NCBI RefSeq assembly: GCF_900115475.1
Contig: NZ_FOWP01000006.1
Location: forward strand, 248,001-312,000
Length of the DNA stretch: 64,000 bases
DNA from: Ectopseudomonas composti
Lineage (GTDB): Bacteria > Pseudomonadota > Gammaproteobacteria > Pseudomonadales > Pseudomonadaceae
Direction of reading: 5' to 3'
Shown here: positions 1-8,827 of the stretch, one piece after another
How the letters are laid out: each line of letters begins with the position of its first letter
How positions within the stretch are numbered: position 1 is the first letter of the stretch
The notes under the pieces: model-generated
What the model saw: only the letters and a program-made list of their open reading frames with translations
Databases searched by the model: none
What the model was told of the DNA's origin: nothing
Translations under genes and position numbers: made by a program

Positions 1-15
1 CGGGAGGAACAAATA

Positions 16-429
16 GTGGGATTGACTGCGCTTGAGGTTCAGACCCTGATCCGGGCTGGACTGCCGATGGCCGAGGATATCGATCTGCGGATCGACCGGC
101 TGAACGAGGAGGGCGTGCTGGCACGCGTCCCCTTTCATGCCAAATTGGTGCGCCCAGGCGGCACACTCTCGGGCCCGACCATTATGGCGTTGGGTGATGC
201 GGCGATGTATGCGGTTGTGCTGGGGCGTCTCGGCCGAGTGGAAATGGCGGTGACGTCCAATCTCAACATCAACTTTCTGGTCAAACCCAAACCGGTCGAC
301 TTGTTGGCCGAGGCGCGAATATTGCGTTTGAGCCGGCGCCAGGCAGTTTGCGAAGTTTCGCTGTATTCGGTTGGTAATGAGAATGAATTGGTTGCGCATG
401 TGACGGGGACTTATGCGCTGCCGCTTTAA
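16..429 (+). CDS. PaaI/hotdog-fold thioesterase-like protein
   Basis: A 137-residue single-domain protein of hotdog-thioesterase size. The central helix region (about residues 46-68) carries the Pro-Gly-Gly-Thr and Gly-Asp pattern that packs in PaaI/YdiI-type acyl-CoA thioesterases; the rest is the predicted beta-sheet. The start is a GTG at 16, 7 bases after a strong GGGAGGA ribosome site. It is probably a cytoplasmic acyl-CoA thioester hydrolase, but the substrate cannot be told from sequence. It faces the porin gene, with a shared hairpin terminator between them. Family membership is fairly sure; function is inferred. Confidence 0.75.
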   Translation: MGLTALEVQTLIRAGLPMAEDIDLRIDRLNEEGVLARVPFHAKLVRPGGTLSGPTIMALGDAAMYAVVLGRLGRVEMAVTSNLNINFLVKPKPVDLLAEARILRLSRRQAVCEVSLYSVGNENELVAHVTGTYALPL

Positions 430-450
430 AATACTGAGGCACAAAATAAA

Positions 451-479
451 GAAACCCGGCCAAGGCCGGGTTTCTTTTA
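451..479. terminator. Bidirectional rho-independent terminator
   Basis: Perfect 11-bp inverted repeat (451-461 against 464-474, core AACCCGGCC) followed by a T-rich run on the plus strand and preceded by an A-rich run for the minus strand. It sits between the convergent thioesterase and porin genes and can serve both. Confidence 0.85.
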
Positions 480-503
480 TACCGCTATCGAGTAGCGCTG
501 AAG

Positions 504-1769
504 TTACAGAACGCTCAGCGGGTATTCGACGATCAGGCGCAGGTCGTTCACGTCGCCTTGAGCGTTATCGCGATAGAAGGCGTTACGAACGCGGAAGGAC
601 AGATCCTTGGCCGCACCTTCCTGGATTACGTACTTGGCTTCGATATCCAGTTCACGCTCGGTGTAGCTATCAGCAGCAGTACCACGGATGTAACGGGTCA
701 TGAAGCTCAGGCCCGGTACGCCGTAGGATGCCATGTTGATATCGTAGCGAGCTTGCCAGGACTTTTCGTCTTCCTGGTTGAAGTCGGAGTACTGAACCGA
801 GTTGGCCAGCCAGATGGTGCCGCCGCCGTCTACGCCGTACTCGTAACCACGGTCGCCGGACGCACGTTGGTGAGCCAGGGTGAAGGTGTGAGCACCCAGC
901 GAGTAGGCAGCTGCAAGGCTCCAGATGGTGTTGTCTTCGTCGCTAGCAGTGTTGGTGTACTGCTTGTCGTAGTCGGTCTTGTAGATGTTGAAGTCGAAGT
1001 TCAGAGCTTGTTCTTCAGCCAGCGCCAGGTTGTAGTTGACGTTGCCGTAGTACTTCTTCCAGTAATCTTCCACATCGGAGGCGTGGAAAGCTGCGCTCAG
1101 ATCGTCAGTGAAAGAGTAGGAGGCACCCACGATGTTGGCGTACTTCAGGCCAGCTTCGCCTTTGCCGTTGATGTCATCACGGCTGGTTCCAGTTTGGCTG
1201 CTCATGGCAGTGAAGCGACCGGCGCTCAGTTCCAGGCCTTTAATCTCGTTGCTGACCAGATAAGTACCAGTAGCAACTTCAGGCAGGATGCGGCTATCGT
1301 CGGTGGAGAATACCGGGCTTGCCACGAACTGGCTGCCGTATTTCAGGACGGTATCGGAGATGCGAAACTTGATGGCGCCGCCGACTTCAGTTTGGGTGTC
1401 GTCTGCACGACCATCGTCAGTTTGGGAGAACAGGCCGTTACCAACGCGACCACGACCGCTATCAATTTTGATGCTGCTCAGGGAGTGAGCGTCAAAGCCG
1501 ACACCTACGGTACCTTGGGTGAAACCAGACTCGTACAGCAGGCGGATGCCCAGACCTGTCTCTTCACGGTAACCGGCAGGATTAGCGGAAGTGCTGTTGC
1601 TGTTCGGGCCATTACGGAAATCGCGGTTCATGTACAAAGCGCGATTGAAGATGTTGAAGCTGCTGTCTTCGATAAAGCCATTCGACTCGGACTGGCTGGA
1701 CGCCACGGCCATTTGGCTGGTGCCCGCGGCTACTGCCAGGGCGATTACGCTCCACTTCATCACTTGCAT
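504..1769 (-). CDS. OprD-family outer-membrane porin
   Basis: 421 residues with a signal peptide (about residues 1-23, ending MAVA) and the OprD-family landmarks: GFIEDSS after the signal, YESGFTQGTVGVG, LANSVQYSDFN and the C-terminal strand LRLIVEYPLSVL for Bam-dependent insertion. Members form 18-stranded monomeric beta-barrels for basic amino acids or small carboxylates. The locus matches that of P. aeruginosa oprD (upstream of the HIT/slyX/aspS block), but internal motifs (MNRDFRNG, the SAGRFTAMSSQTG loop) look more like the OprE/OprQ branch, so no symbol is given. Start ATG follows AAGGAG with 8-base spacing. Substrate is not predictable here. Confidence 0.9.
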   Translation of the reverse strand: MQVMKWSVIALAVAAGTSQMAVASSQSESNGFIEDSSFNIFNRALYMNRDFRNGPNSNSTSANPAGYREETGLGIRLLYESGFTQGTVGVGFDAHSLSSIKIDSGRGRVGNGLFSQTDDGRADDTQTEVGGAIKFRISDTVLKYGSQFVASPVFSTDDSRILPEVATGTYLVSNEIKGLELSAGRFTAMSSQTGTSRDDINGKGEAGLKYANIVGASYSFTDDLSAAFHASDVEDYWKKYYGNVNYNLALAEEQALNFDFNIYKTDYDKQYTNTASDEDNTIWSLAAAYSLGAHTFTLAHQRASGDRGYEYGVDGGGTIWLANSVQYSDFNQEDEKSWQARYDINMASYGVPGLSFMTRYIRGTAADSYTERELDIEAKYVIQEGAAKDLSFRVRNAFYRDNAQGDVNDLRLIVEYPLSVL

Positions 1770-2425
1770 CGTGATTGCTCCTTGGGTTTAGAAGAGTTGC
1801 GCTGCCCACTGTTTTGTTATATGGGCGGCTCTTTCTTTTTGTGTCGGCGGTAACTTATAGCACGCAGCCAATATTGGCGATAGTTGCAGTCTATTCATTA
1901 CGACTTCGTTCATGCTTGTGTCGCATCGCATTAGGAGGAATGTCGCAAATCTGTAGCTCTGTACTTGCGCTTCGTTATGCCAACGCTTTCGCGGCTCTGA
2001 GGTGCTTGGGCCGCTGTTATTGGTCGACTGCACGGCTCGCCGGCATTGTTCTCACAGATAGCAAAAGTCGTGCTCAAAACCCGAATTCCTCTCCAAAACC
2101 TTGATTTTCTGGCGCGCAATGCTCTGAATGGCAGCGCCGATCCCGCTTCCTGCGCGGGTTTGACTGAGCAATGCCTTGTTCTCGCGAGCAGTCGTCAAAA
2201 GGTGTCACCACTTCCGTTCAGATCGCTGCCACGGTAACGCTTGAGGGCGTCTATTACGGGAAGAAACAAAATGGTGCACGCCGGCGGTGCGTGTTGGGGT
2301 GGGGTGCCTTGCCTTGGTGCGCGGCGTGTCGGTGAATTGTCCACTGAGGCGGCGTATGCTGCGCGCCATCGCCTGGCGCCTCTTGGCGCTACGCTTGAGT
2401 GATCCGTTTATAAAGGAGAGCCTTC
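1770..2425. other. Gene-free divergent intergenic region (656 bp)
   Basis: Lies between the leftward porin and the rightward HIT gene and must hold both promoters. Short open frames here have no ribosome site or recognisable product. I see no convincing sigma-70 or sigma-54 promoter and no tRNA or repeat. Size and position suit a regulated porin promoter region with a long leader. Confidence 0.5.
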
Positions 2426-2857
2426 ATGTTCGCTCTGGATTCACGTCTGCAGCAGGATTGCCTGCTGGTCGGGGACTTTCCCCTCTGTCACCTGCTGCTG
2501 ATGAATGACGCCAGTTATCCCTGGTTCATCCTCGTGCCGCGCCGTGAAGATGTCAGCGAGTTGTTCCAGCTCGATGCCACCGACCAGCGTCAGCTCTGGC
2601 ATGAGACCACGCTATTGGCTGAGACCTTGAAGGACACCTTCGCGGCCGACAAGATGAACGTGGCCACGCTCGGCAATGTCGTCAGCCAGTTGCATATGCA
2701 TGTGATCGTGCGCCGACGTGAAGACGCTGCCTGGCCTGCGCCGGTGTGGGGGCGGCATCCGGCGCAGTCTTACAGCGAGCAACAGGTGCGGCAGATCATC
2801 GACAAGCTGCGTCTGGTGCTGACCGAAGATTTTCAGTTTGCCGGAGCTTTTGCATGA
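2426..2857 (+). CDS. HIT-family nucleotide-binding protein
   Basis: 143-residue HIT (histidine triad) protein. The triad is QLHMHVI at residues 88-94, so the first histidine of the HxHxHxx motif is glutamine; the nucleophilic histidine of the central HxH is kept. The proteobacterial signature [11 protein letters not shown] follows. HIT proteins hydrolyse or transfer nucleotides from AMP-linked substrates; the exact substrate is unknown. Start ATG follows AAGGAGAG. The stop overlaps the slyX start (ATGA), so the two are translationally coupled, as at the PA0959-PA0960 locus of P. aeruginosa. Confidence 0.85.
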   Translation: MFALDSRLQQDCLLVGDFPLCHLLLMNDASYPWFILVPRREDVSELFQLDATDQRQLWHETTLLAETLKDTFAADKMNVATLGNVVSQLHMHVIVRRREDAAWPAPVWGRHPAQSYSEQQVRQIIDKLRLVLTEDFQFAGAFA

Positions 2858-3060
2858 GCCTCGAGTCGCGGATCATGGAGCTGGAGAGTCGTCTGGCGTT
2901 TCAGGATGACACCATTCAGGCGTTGAGCGATGAGCTGGTCGAACAGAATCGGCGCATCGAGCGGATGCAGTTGCAATTGACGGTTCTGGCGCGACGTCAG
3001 GAAGAACTGGGTGGCCAGGCAGGTATTGCTGAAGACGAAGCGCCGCCACCGCATTACTGA
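2854..3060 (+). CDS. slyX: SlyX family protein
   Basis: 68 residues with the typical SlyX layout: an N-terminal heptad-repeat coiled coil (residues 1-50, [20 protein letters not shown]...) and a short C-tail ending APPPHY, the usual PPHY terminus. The function of SlyX is not established; it is a small cytoplasmic protein. The start ATG overlaps the stop of the HIT gene by four bases, indicating coupled translation. Confidence 0.9.
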   Translation: MSLESRIMELESRLAFQDDTIQALSDELVEQNRRIERMQLQLTVLARRQEELGGQAGIAEDEAPPPHY

Positions 3061-3065
3061 TATGA

Positions 3066-3092
3066 AAAAGCCCGGTTTCCCGGGCTTTTCTT
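3066..3092. terminator. Bidirectional terminator after slyX
   Basis: Perfect 10-bp stem AAAAGCCCGG/CCGGGCTTTT with a 4-base loop, followed by CTTT on the plus strand and flanked by an A run for the opposite direction. It separates slyX from the convergent cold-shock gene. Confidence 0.85.
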
Positions 3093-3102
3093 TGCGCGCT
3101 GT

Positions 3103-3732
3103 TCAGCGTCGCAAGGGGGCGGCAGCGATCACATCTTCTGCCTGCAGGCCTTTGTCGCGCTGCATGACCGAGAATTCCACGCGTTGACCTTCGATCAATA
3201 CGCGGTGGCCCTCGCCACGAATGGCGCGAAAGTGCACGAAGATATCCTCGCCCGAGTCGCGGGAAATAAAGCCGAAGCCCTTGGACGTATTGAACCACTT
3301 GACCGTGCCGGTCTCGCGGTCTTCCTGGGGCGCGCTGGAGCTGGTTTGCAGGAAGGGCTCCAGTTCCTGAGTGCGAGGCTGCGTGCCCAGTTGCGCTGCA
3401 AGGCTCAGGGCCACGGCAACGACGATGGTCAGCAGCGGCAGCCAGATGGCAGGCTGACCGCCAATGCTAGGCAGTGGGGCAAGCAGGATCAGGCTCTGTA
3501 CCACGGTGGCCAGTATCAGCAGGGCAGAGGACAGGCCCAGTAGCTGCTGGCGCGCAACTGGCGCGTTCTGTTGCTGCGATGCGGCAAGCAGGTTGAGCAA
3601 ACCGGTCAGGGCCAGGTAGATGGCATCCGGCGTGGTGAGAAACGAAGCGGAAAAACCGGGTACGACGGACAGCAGCAGGGCGGCGAACCCTGTCACGAGA
3701 TGGGCAATTTTCAACATCTTTGATGAACTCAC
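3103..3732 (-). CDS. Membrane-anchored cold-shock-domain protein
   Basis: 209 residues in two parts. Residues about 8-115 hold three or four hydrophobic segments (strongest near 36-52, 64-88 and 95-115). Residues 142-202 form a cold-shock domain with both nucleic-acid motifs: KGFGFI (151-156) and DIFVHF (163-168). It should tether a single-stranded RNA/DNA-binding domain to the inner membrane, facing the cytoplasm. The equivalent locus in P. aeruginosa (PA0961) is listed only as a probable cold-shock protein. The start is a GTG at 3732 without a good ribosome site; an ATG five codons in (MLKIAH) is an equally plausible start. Confidence 0.8.
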   Translation of the reverse strand: MSSSKMLKIAHLVTGFAALLLSVVPGFSASFLTTPDAIYLALTGLLNLLAASQQQNAPVARQQLLGLSSALLILATVVQSLILLAPLPSIGGQPAIWLPLLTIVVAVALSLAAQLGTQPRTQELEPFLQTSSSAPQEDRETGTVKWFNTSKGFGFISRDSGEDIFVHFRAIRGEGHRVLIEGQRVEFSVMQRDKGLQAEDVIAAAPLRR

Positions 3733-3889
3733 TGATTAAATGATGACTCAAGGTGCTGCGGAGGGAGCGCACTTTGCTGGTGGCCAGCTGAACGGCCATG
3801 GCGCGCGCCTGTAAACAAGGTTAATGGCGCCGCATGATGGTAACGCGGCGCGCGGGGCTATTTAACAGCAAAGCCGAGGGCTTCTCAAA

Positions 3890-4957
3890 TCAAGCGCTTA
3901 GCATCGTTTCGCTGGCCATCGGGTGCACCTGATTACGCCCGGCTCGTTTGGCCTGATAGAGCGCATCGTCGGCGCGCGTAAGCAGGGATTCGAAGGTGTC
4001 GTTGGCTTCGGCCATGGCGCAGCCAAAGGAGGCGGTGATGCTATCGAGGACCTGATCGGTACGGCGTACCTTGACTCTCAGCGACTGGATCTTGTGGCGC
4101 AGTTGTTCGGCGAAATCGAGCACTTCGTTGAGATTGGCGCAATTGCGTAGCACCACGCAGAATTCTTCGCCACCGTAGCGCGCAGCGAAGGCTCCAGGTG
4201 GCAGGAGGTCACGCAGCAGCTGTCCGACATGTTGCAGCACGCGGTCACCCAATGGATGGCCATACTGATCGTTGAACTGCTTGAAGTGGTCGATATCCAG
4301 AATCACCAGCGCAAGGCCTTGCTGTGACTCGTTGAGCGCGCGTTCCAGCAGGCGGGTGAAGGCATGACGGTTGAAGACGCGGGTCAGGCTGTCGAGCGTG
4401 GCGGCTAGGTGCGCGCGTTCCAGCTGACTGCGCAGGTGAGTGATCTCCTGCTGCGCGGCGCGCAGGCGATAGAGGAACTTCTCCTGCTGATCCTGCATCA
4501 GCTGGGTGCTTTCCTGCAGCTCGCTGAGCACATTGGGCAGGTCGTCGATGATCGGCTCCTGCAGTGCGCTGAGGCCCTGGTTCAGGCTTTGCTGGTAGTG
4601 CTGGCTGCCAAGCACGCTACGTGACACATCGCCTTCGATATCGTCGACCAGCTCGATGACCTGCTGCTGCCCGGCGCGTGCTTCTTCCAGTTCGCCACGG
4701 ATGATGTAGTCGCGAAACAGTCGGCTGGCGGTTTCCGGGGGGAATACGTCGAAATCCTCGACCACCTTGTCCAGGCGGCGATTGAGTTCTGGTTCGCTGC
4801 CTCTGCTATAGGTGTACCACAGCGCATAGTGCACGGGATTTGGCGGGATATCGTGACGCATCATCAGCGGCACAGCCTGTTTCAGGAGCTCGGCCGCTTC
4901 GCGGGTTTCCTCCGGATACAGTTCGATGATGCTGGTCGGTTTGGCTGGCTGACTCAT
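3890..4957 (-). CDS. GGDEF diguanylate cyclase
   Basis: 355-residue cytoplasmic protein without membrane segments. Residues 1-150 are a helical sensory region of unknown ligand (with a PNPVHYALWYTY patch), residues 150-182 a coiled coil, and 185-345 a GGDEF domain. The active-site loop is GGEEF (262-266) and the metal aspartate is in DIDHF (221). The inhibitory RxxD site, expected nine residues before GGEEF, reads PPGA, so product inhibition at that site should be absent. It should make cyclic-di-GMP from two GTP. It sits between the cold-shock gene and dps, where PAO1 has no such gene. Confidence 0.9.
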   Translation of the reverse strand: MSQPAKPTSIIELYPEETREAAELLKQAVPLMMRHDIPPNPVHYALWYTYSRGSEPELNRRLDKVVEDFDVFPPETASRLFRDYIIRGELEEARAGQQQVIELVDDIEGDVSRSVLGSQHYQQSLNQGLSALQEPIIDDLPNVLSELQESTQLMQDQQEKFLYRLRAAQQEITHLRSQLERAHLAATLDSLTRVFNRHAFTRLLERALNESQQGLALVILDIDHFKQFNDQYGHPLGDRVLQHVGQLLRDLLPPGAFAARYGGEEFCVVLRNCANLNEVLDFAEQLRHKIQSLRVKVRRTDQVLDSITASFGCAMAEANDTFESLLTRADDALYQAKRAGRNQVHPMASETMLSA

Positions 4958-5017
4958 GGATGTTGGAACTCACTGGCGAATGGCCAGAGCATAGATCAGG
5001 GCGGGGCTGCGTGCCTA

Positions 5018-5043
5018 ATGAAAAGGCCCGGATAACCGGGCCT
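5018..5043 (-). terminator. Terminator of dps
   Basis: Perfect 8-bp stem AGGCCCGG/CCGGGCCT (5024-5031 with 5036-5043) and a 4-base loop, followed on the minus strand by TTTTC. It lies just beyond the dps stop codon. Confidence 0.8.
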
Positions 5044-5052
5044 CTGAGTATC

Positions 5053-5523
5053 TCAAGCAGCGAGCAGGCTGCGCAGCATCCAGGCGGTTTTCTCATGCAC
5101 CTGCATGCGCTGGGTCAACAGATCCGCGGTAGGCTCGTCGCTGACCTTGTCCAGCAGCGGGAAAATGCCGCGGGCAGTGCGCACAACGGCCTCCTGGCCC
5201 TGTACCAGTTGCTTGATCATATCCTCGGCGCTAGGCACGCCTTCCTCTTCTTTGATCGAGGACAGGCGGGCGTAGGCGGCGTAGGTACCCGGAGCCGGGA
5301 AGCCCAGTGCGCGAATGCGCTCGGCAATTGCGTCGACGGCCAGAGCCAGTTCGGTGTACTGACCTTCGAACATCAGGTGCAGGGTGTTGAACATCGGGCC
5401 GGTGACGTTCCAGTGGAAATTGTGGGTCTTCAGATACAGCGTGTAGGTGTCGGCCAGCAGGCGCGACAGGCCTTCGGCAATGGCGGCGCGGTCCTGTTCG
5501 GCGATTCCGATATTGATTTCCAT
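5053..5523 (-). CDS. dps: Dps ferritin-like DNA-binding stress protein
   Basis: 156 residues, the length of P. aeruginosa Dps. The inter-subunit ferroxidase ligands are present: H37, H49, D64 and E68, matching E. coli H51/H63/D78/E82. Dps dodecamers oxidise and store iron using hydrogen peroxide and protect DNA. The N-terminal tail is short ([11 protein letters not shown]) without the lysine-rich extension of E. coli Dps, so DNA binding may be weaker. Start ATG at 5523 follows AAAGGAGA; an upstream in-frame extension lacks a ribosome site. The gene stands alone between a diguanylate cyclase and an HD-GYP gene on the same strand. Confidence 0.95.
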   Translation of the reverse strand: MEINIGIAEQDRAAIAEGLSRLLADTYTLYLKTHNFHWNVTGPMFNTLHLMFEGQYTELALAVDAIAERIRALGFPAPGTYAAYARLSSIKEEEGVPSAEDMIKQLVQGQEAVVRTARGIFPLLDKVSDEPTADLLTQRMQVHEKTAWMLRSLLAA

Positions 5524-5613
5524 GGTTTTTCTCCTTTCAGGTGAGCCCGGGGTGTCTGTCCCGCAGTGTTGGAGAGAGCCTAACACGCAGGGCTTGGTGA
5601 TGATCTTGGCTTA

Positions 5614-5647
5614 TATCAATGAAAGCGATGTTTAGAAGCTATTGATA
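5614..5647 (-). promoter_or_regulatory. Dyad upstream of dps, possible regulator site
   Basis: Inverted repeat TATCAAT (5614-5620) and ATTGATA (5641-5647), about 90 bp upstream of the dps start. Position and AT-rich content would suit an OxyR-type regulator, a common control of dps, but the bases do not match the full OxyR consensus. Tentative. Confidence 0.3.
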
Positions 5648-5695
5648 ACTTGCGGTTCAATTTTGGCCAGAAAATCTTACCGCTCGTCGAGGGCT

Positions 5696-6814
5696 TCAGC
5701 GGCGGGCCAGTGTCGGTCTTTGCTGCAGGGTGTGGTTGAAAATCTCTACCCAGCGGGCGCTGAATTGCTGGCCGGATAGGTTGTTGATCTCGAGAATGGC
5801 GCGCAGCAGCGGGCGCTTGCTCAAGGTCTGGTGCGCGCGCTCGTGAGTCCTTGCATCGAAGGTGTCGACGATATGCAGGATCAAGGCGCCGGGCGTGATC
5901 TCCGCTTCGCTGAGCCCTTTCGGGTAGCCACTGCCATCGGCGTGTTCCTGATGCTGCAGGATGATCTCCATGGCGGCTGACCAGCCGGGCATGCGTTTGA
6001 GCAGATCGCTGGCCAGGCGTGGGTGACCTTGCATCATGCGCCGTTCTTCGCGGCTGAAGTGGCTCTGTTTGTGCAAGAGCTCCAGTGGCAGAAACGCCAT
6101 TCCCAGGTCATGCAGGCAGACTGCTGCGGCCAACTGCTCAGGCTGCTCGGCGTAATCGCCCGTGGCGTTGATGCTGAGTGACAGCTCCAGTAGGCGCCGA
6201 GTACGTCCTTGCCAGTAAGGCGAGCGCTGCTCGGCGGCCTCGGCAAGGGCGCAGAAGAATTGTAGGTCGGATGTGGCAGGGATGCTGTGGCGGGCCAGCA
6301 GTGCTTCTATATGACTGGGCTCTGCCGCTTCAGGTGTTTGCAGGCGAGTGCTTGGGTCCAGTTGCTGTAGCAGCACGCTACGCAGCTCGGTCTGTTCTGG
6401 CGGAGAGGCGATGGCCAGCGCTTGCAGTGCGCTGCAGAGTTGCCGGGTCTGAGAGTCGTCTGATGCCGAGTTGGAGCCAGCCAGTGCCTGGGCTACCAGC
6501 GCTCGCAGGTGGTCGAGGCTGAGCAGCAATATGTCGCCGAGCAGGCTGTCGAAGGCCATACGGCCCGAACGCAGGGCATCGAGCACATCCTCCATGGCTT
6601 GCGGTACTGGCATCAGCTCATTGAGGTCGACGTACCCGAGGTTGCCTTTGAGCGTATGGATAAGTCGAAACAGCTCGCGCAGACGTTCTGCACTTTTTGG
6701 CGCTCGCTCCAGCTCGATCAACAGTTGTTCGCAGCGGGGAAACTGCTCGGCGGCATCAAGGCGAAAATCTTCCAACAGATCGCTGGACAGGTCACTGCGA
6801 TGGGGCTGGGTCAT
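5696..6814 (-). CDS. Hpt - HD-GYP fusion protein
   Basis: 372 residues. Residues 10-115 are a histidine-phosphotransfer (Hpt) domain with the phospho-acceptor in LIHTLKGNLGYV (H53). Residues about 185-350 are an HD-GYP phosphodiesterase domain: HD at 235-236 (in HDLGM), H264 in the next motif, HQE at 288-290 and DGSGYP at 293-298. HD-GYP enzymes degrade cyclic-di-GMP. Two consensus residues differ: the lysine of HDxGK is methionine, and the second histidine of HHE is glutamine, so activity may be reduced or lost. No receiver domain is present; input would come by phosphotransfer. Start follows TGGAGA. No terminator is evident before dps. Confidence 0.85.
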   Translation of the reverse strand: MTQPHRSDLSSDLLEDFRLDAAEQFPRCEQLLIELERAPKSAERLRELFRLIHTLKGNLGYVDLNELMPVPQAMEDVLDALRSGRMAFDSLLGDILLLSLDHLRALVAQALAGSNSASDDSQTRQLCSALQALAIASPPEQTELRSVLLQQLDPSTRLQTPEAAEPSHIEALLARHSIPATSDLQFFCALAEAAEQRSPYWQGRTRRLLELSLSINATGDYAEQPEQLAAAVCLHDLGMAFLPLELLHKQSHFSREERRMMQGHPRLASDLLKRMPGWSAAMEIILQHQEHADGSGYPKGLSEAEITPGALILHIVDTFDARTHERAHQTLSKRPLLRAILEINNLSGQQFSARWVEIFNHTLQQRPTLARR

Positions 6815-6891
6815 AGTCGTTCTCCAGGTAGGAGCCGCTCTTCATTATAGAAGCCATCTGCCGGGCGGCTGCGTCACGACGATTTACGCTA

Positions 6892-6897
6892 TATAAT
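6892..6897 (+). promoter_or_regulatory. Candidate -10 element of aspS
   Basis: Perfect TATAAT about 116 bp before the aspS start; no good -35 hexamer 16-18 bp upstream. If used, aspS has a leader of roughly 105 bases. Confidence 0.4.
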
Positions 6898-7012
6898 CCC
6901 GCTCTTTATCGAAGCGCGGCGTGCGGTTGGACGTTCTCCGCGTTGTGGCTCCTGCCCAGGGCGTTGGGGGCTGCCTGACCTATCCAAGACCTTAGAGAAG
7001 CGAAACACGATC

Positions 7013-8788
7013 ATGATGCGCAGCCACTATTGCGGCCAACTGAACGAGAGCCTGGATGGCCAGGAAATCACCCTTTGCGGCTGGGTACACCGTCGCCGCG
7101 ACCATGGCGGGGTGATCTTCCTCGATATCCGTGATCGTGAAGGCCTGGCTCAGGTGGTATTCGATCCGGATCGCGCCGAGACCTTCGCCAAGGCCGACCG
7201 CGTACGCAGCGAGTACGTGGTCAAAATCACCGGTAAGGTACGTCTGCGTCCGGCCGGTGCAGTCAACCCGAACATGGCGTCCGGCGCCATCGAGGTGCTG
7301 GGCTACGAGCTGGAAGTGCTCAACGAGGCGGAAACTCCGCCGTTCCCGCTCAACGAATACACCGACGTCGGCGAAGAAACCCGCCTGCGCTATCGCTTCA
7401 TCGACCTGCGCCGTCCGGAAATGGCCGAAAAGCTCAAGCTGCGTTCGCGCATCACCTCGAGTATCCGTCGTTACCTCGACGAGAACGGCTTCCTCGACGT
7501 CGAGACGCCGATCCTGACCCGCGCCACCCCGGAAGGCGCACGCGACTACCTGGTGCCGAGCCGTACTCATGCTGGCAGCTTCTTCGCCCTGCCGCAGTCG
7601 CCGCAGCTGTTCAAGCAACTACTGATGGTGGCTGGCTTCGACCGCTACTACCAGATTGCCAAGTGCTTCCGTGACGAAGACCTGCGTGCCGACCGCCAGC
7701 CGGAATTCACCCAGATCGACATCGAGACCAGCTTCCTCGATGAAAAAGACATCATGGACATCACCGAGACCATGGTGCGCAACCTGTTCAAGGAAGTCCT
7801 GGATGTCGAGTTCGGCGAACTGCCGCACATGACCCTGGCCGAAGCCATGCGCCGCTTCGGTTCGGACAAGCCGGATCTGCGCATCCCGATGGAACTGGTC
7901 GACGTTGAAGACCAGCTCAAGGATGTCGAATTCAAGGTCTTCGCCGGCCCTGCCAACGACCCGAAATGCCGCGTTACCGCGCTGCGCGTTCCGGGCGGAG
8001 CGAGCATGCCGCGCAAGCAGATCGACGACTACACCAAGTTCGTCGGCATCTACGGTGCCAAGGGCCTGGCCTACATCAAGGTCAATGAGCGCGCTGCCGG
8101 CGTCGACGGTTTGCAGTCGCCGATCGTCAAGAACATCCCGCTGGATAACATCAACGTCATCCTCGATCGCGTGGGTGCGGTCGATGGCGATATCGTGTTC
8201 TTCGGTGCCGACAAGGCCAAGATCGTCAGCGAAGCCCTGGGCGCGCTGCGTATCAAGCTGGGCCATGACCTGAACTTGCTCACCTGCGAGTGGGCGCCGC
8301 TGTGGGTCGTTGACTTCCCGATGTTCGAGGAAAACGACGACGGCAGCCTGACTGCCATGCACCACCCGTTTACCTCGCCGAGCTGCAGCCCCGAGGAACT
8401 GGAGGCCAACCCGTCCGCCGCGCTATCGCGCGCCTATGACATGGTGCTCAATGGTACCGAGCTAGGTGGCGGTTCGATCCGTATCCACGACAAGGCCATG
8501 CAGCAGACCGTGTTCCGCGTGCTCGGCATCAGCGAAGAGGAGCAGCAGGAGAAGTTCGGCTTCCTCCTCGACGCGCTCAAGTACGGCGCACCGCCCCATG
8601 GCGGTCTGGCCTTCGGCCTGGATCGCCTGGTGATGCTGATGACCGGTGCGCAGTCGATCCGCGAAGTGATTGCCTTCCCGAAAACCCAGAGCGCGGCCTG
8701 TGTCATGACCCAGGCGCCGGGTGTGGTGGACGGCAAATCGCTGCGTGAGCTGCACATCCGCCTGCGCGAGCAACCCAAGGCCGAATAA
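7013..8788 (+). CDS. aspS: Aspartyl-tRNA synthetase (non-discriminating type)
   Basis: 591 residues, bacterial-type class II synthetase. An N-terminal anticodon-binding OB domain (1-110), the catalytic core with motif 2 ([18 protein letters not shown]) and motif 3 ([12 protein letters not shown]), and the bacterial GAD insertion are all recognisable. It charges tRNA-Asp with aspartate. The OB domain has His31 in RRRDHGG, where discriminating enzymes such as E. coli have leucine; this fits the known relaxed P. aeruginosa enzyme, which also makes Asp-tRNA-Asn for GatCAB. Two adjacent ATGs (7013, 7016) are possible starts; neither has a strong ribosome site. It is monocistronic, with its own terminator. 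Confidence 0.97.
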   Translation: MMRSHYCGQLNESLDGQEITLCGWVHRRRDHGGVIFLDIRDREGLAQVVFDPDRAETFAKADRVRSEYVVKITGKVRLRPAGAVNPNMASGAIEVLGYELEVLNEAETPPFPLNEYTDVGEETRLRYRFIDLRRPEMAEKLKLRSRITSSIRRYLDENGFLDVETPILTRATPEGARDYLVPSRTHAGSFFALPQSPQLFKQLLMVAGFDRYYQIAKCFRDEDLRADRQPEFTQIDIETSFLDEKDIMDITETMVRNLFKEVLDVEFGELPHMTLAEAMRRFGSDKPDLRIPMELVDVEDQLKDVEFKVFAGPANDPKCRVTALRVPGGASMPRKQIDDYTKFVGIYGAKGLAYIKVNERAAGVDGLQSPIVKNIPLDNINVILDRVGAVDGDIVFFGADKAKIVSEALGALRIKLGHDLNLLTCEWAPLWVVDFPMFEENDDGSLTAMHHPFTSPSCSPEELEANPSAALSRAYDMVLNGTELGGGSIRIHDKAMQQTVFRVLGISEEEQQEKFGFLLDALKYGAPPHGGLAFGLDRLVMLMTGAQSIREVIAFPKTQSAACVMTQAPGVVDGKSLRELHIRLREQPKAE

Positions 8789-8796
8789 GCCTGTGC

Positions 8797-8824
8797 AAGA
8801 AGCCTGGATTTCCAGGCTTCTTCG
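8797..8824 (+). terminator. Terminator of aspS
   Basis: Perfect 11-bp stem AAGAAGCCTGG/CCAGGCTTCTT with loop ATTT, then CGTTATT. Immediately after the aspS stop. Confidence 0.85.
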
Positions 8825-8827
8825 TTA

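Noticed and set aside
558-1853. Long open frame (431 codons) opposite the porin gene
   Set aside because: It mirrors the codon structure of the porin on the other strand, has no ribosome site and no recognisable motifs.
1788-2033. 81-codon frame in the porin-HIT gap
   Set aside because: No ribosome site, atypical composition and no family resemblance.
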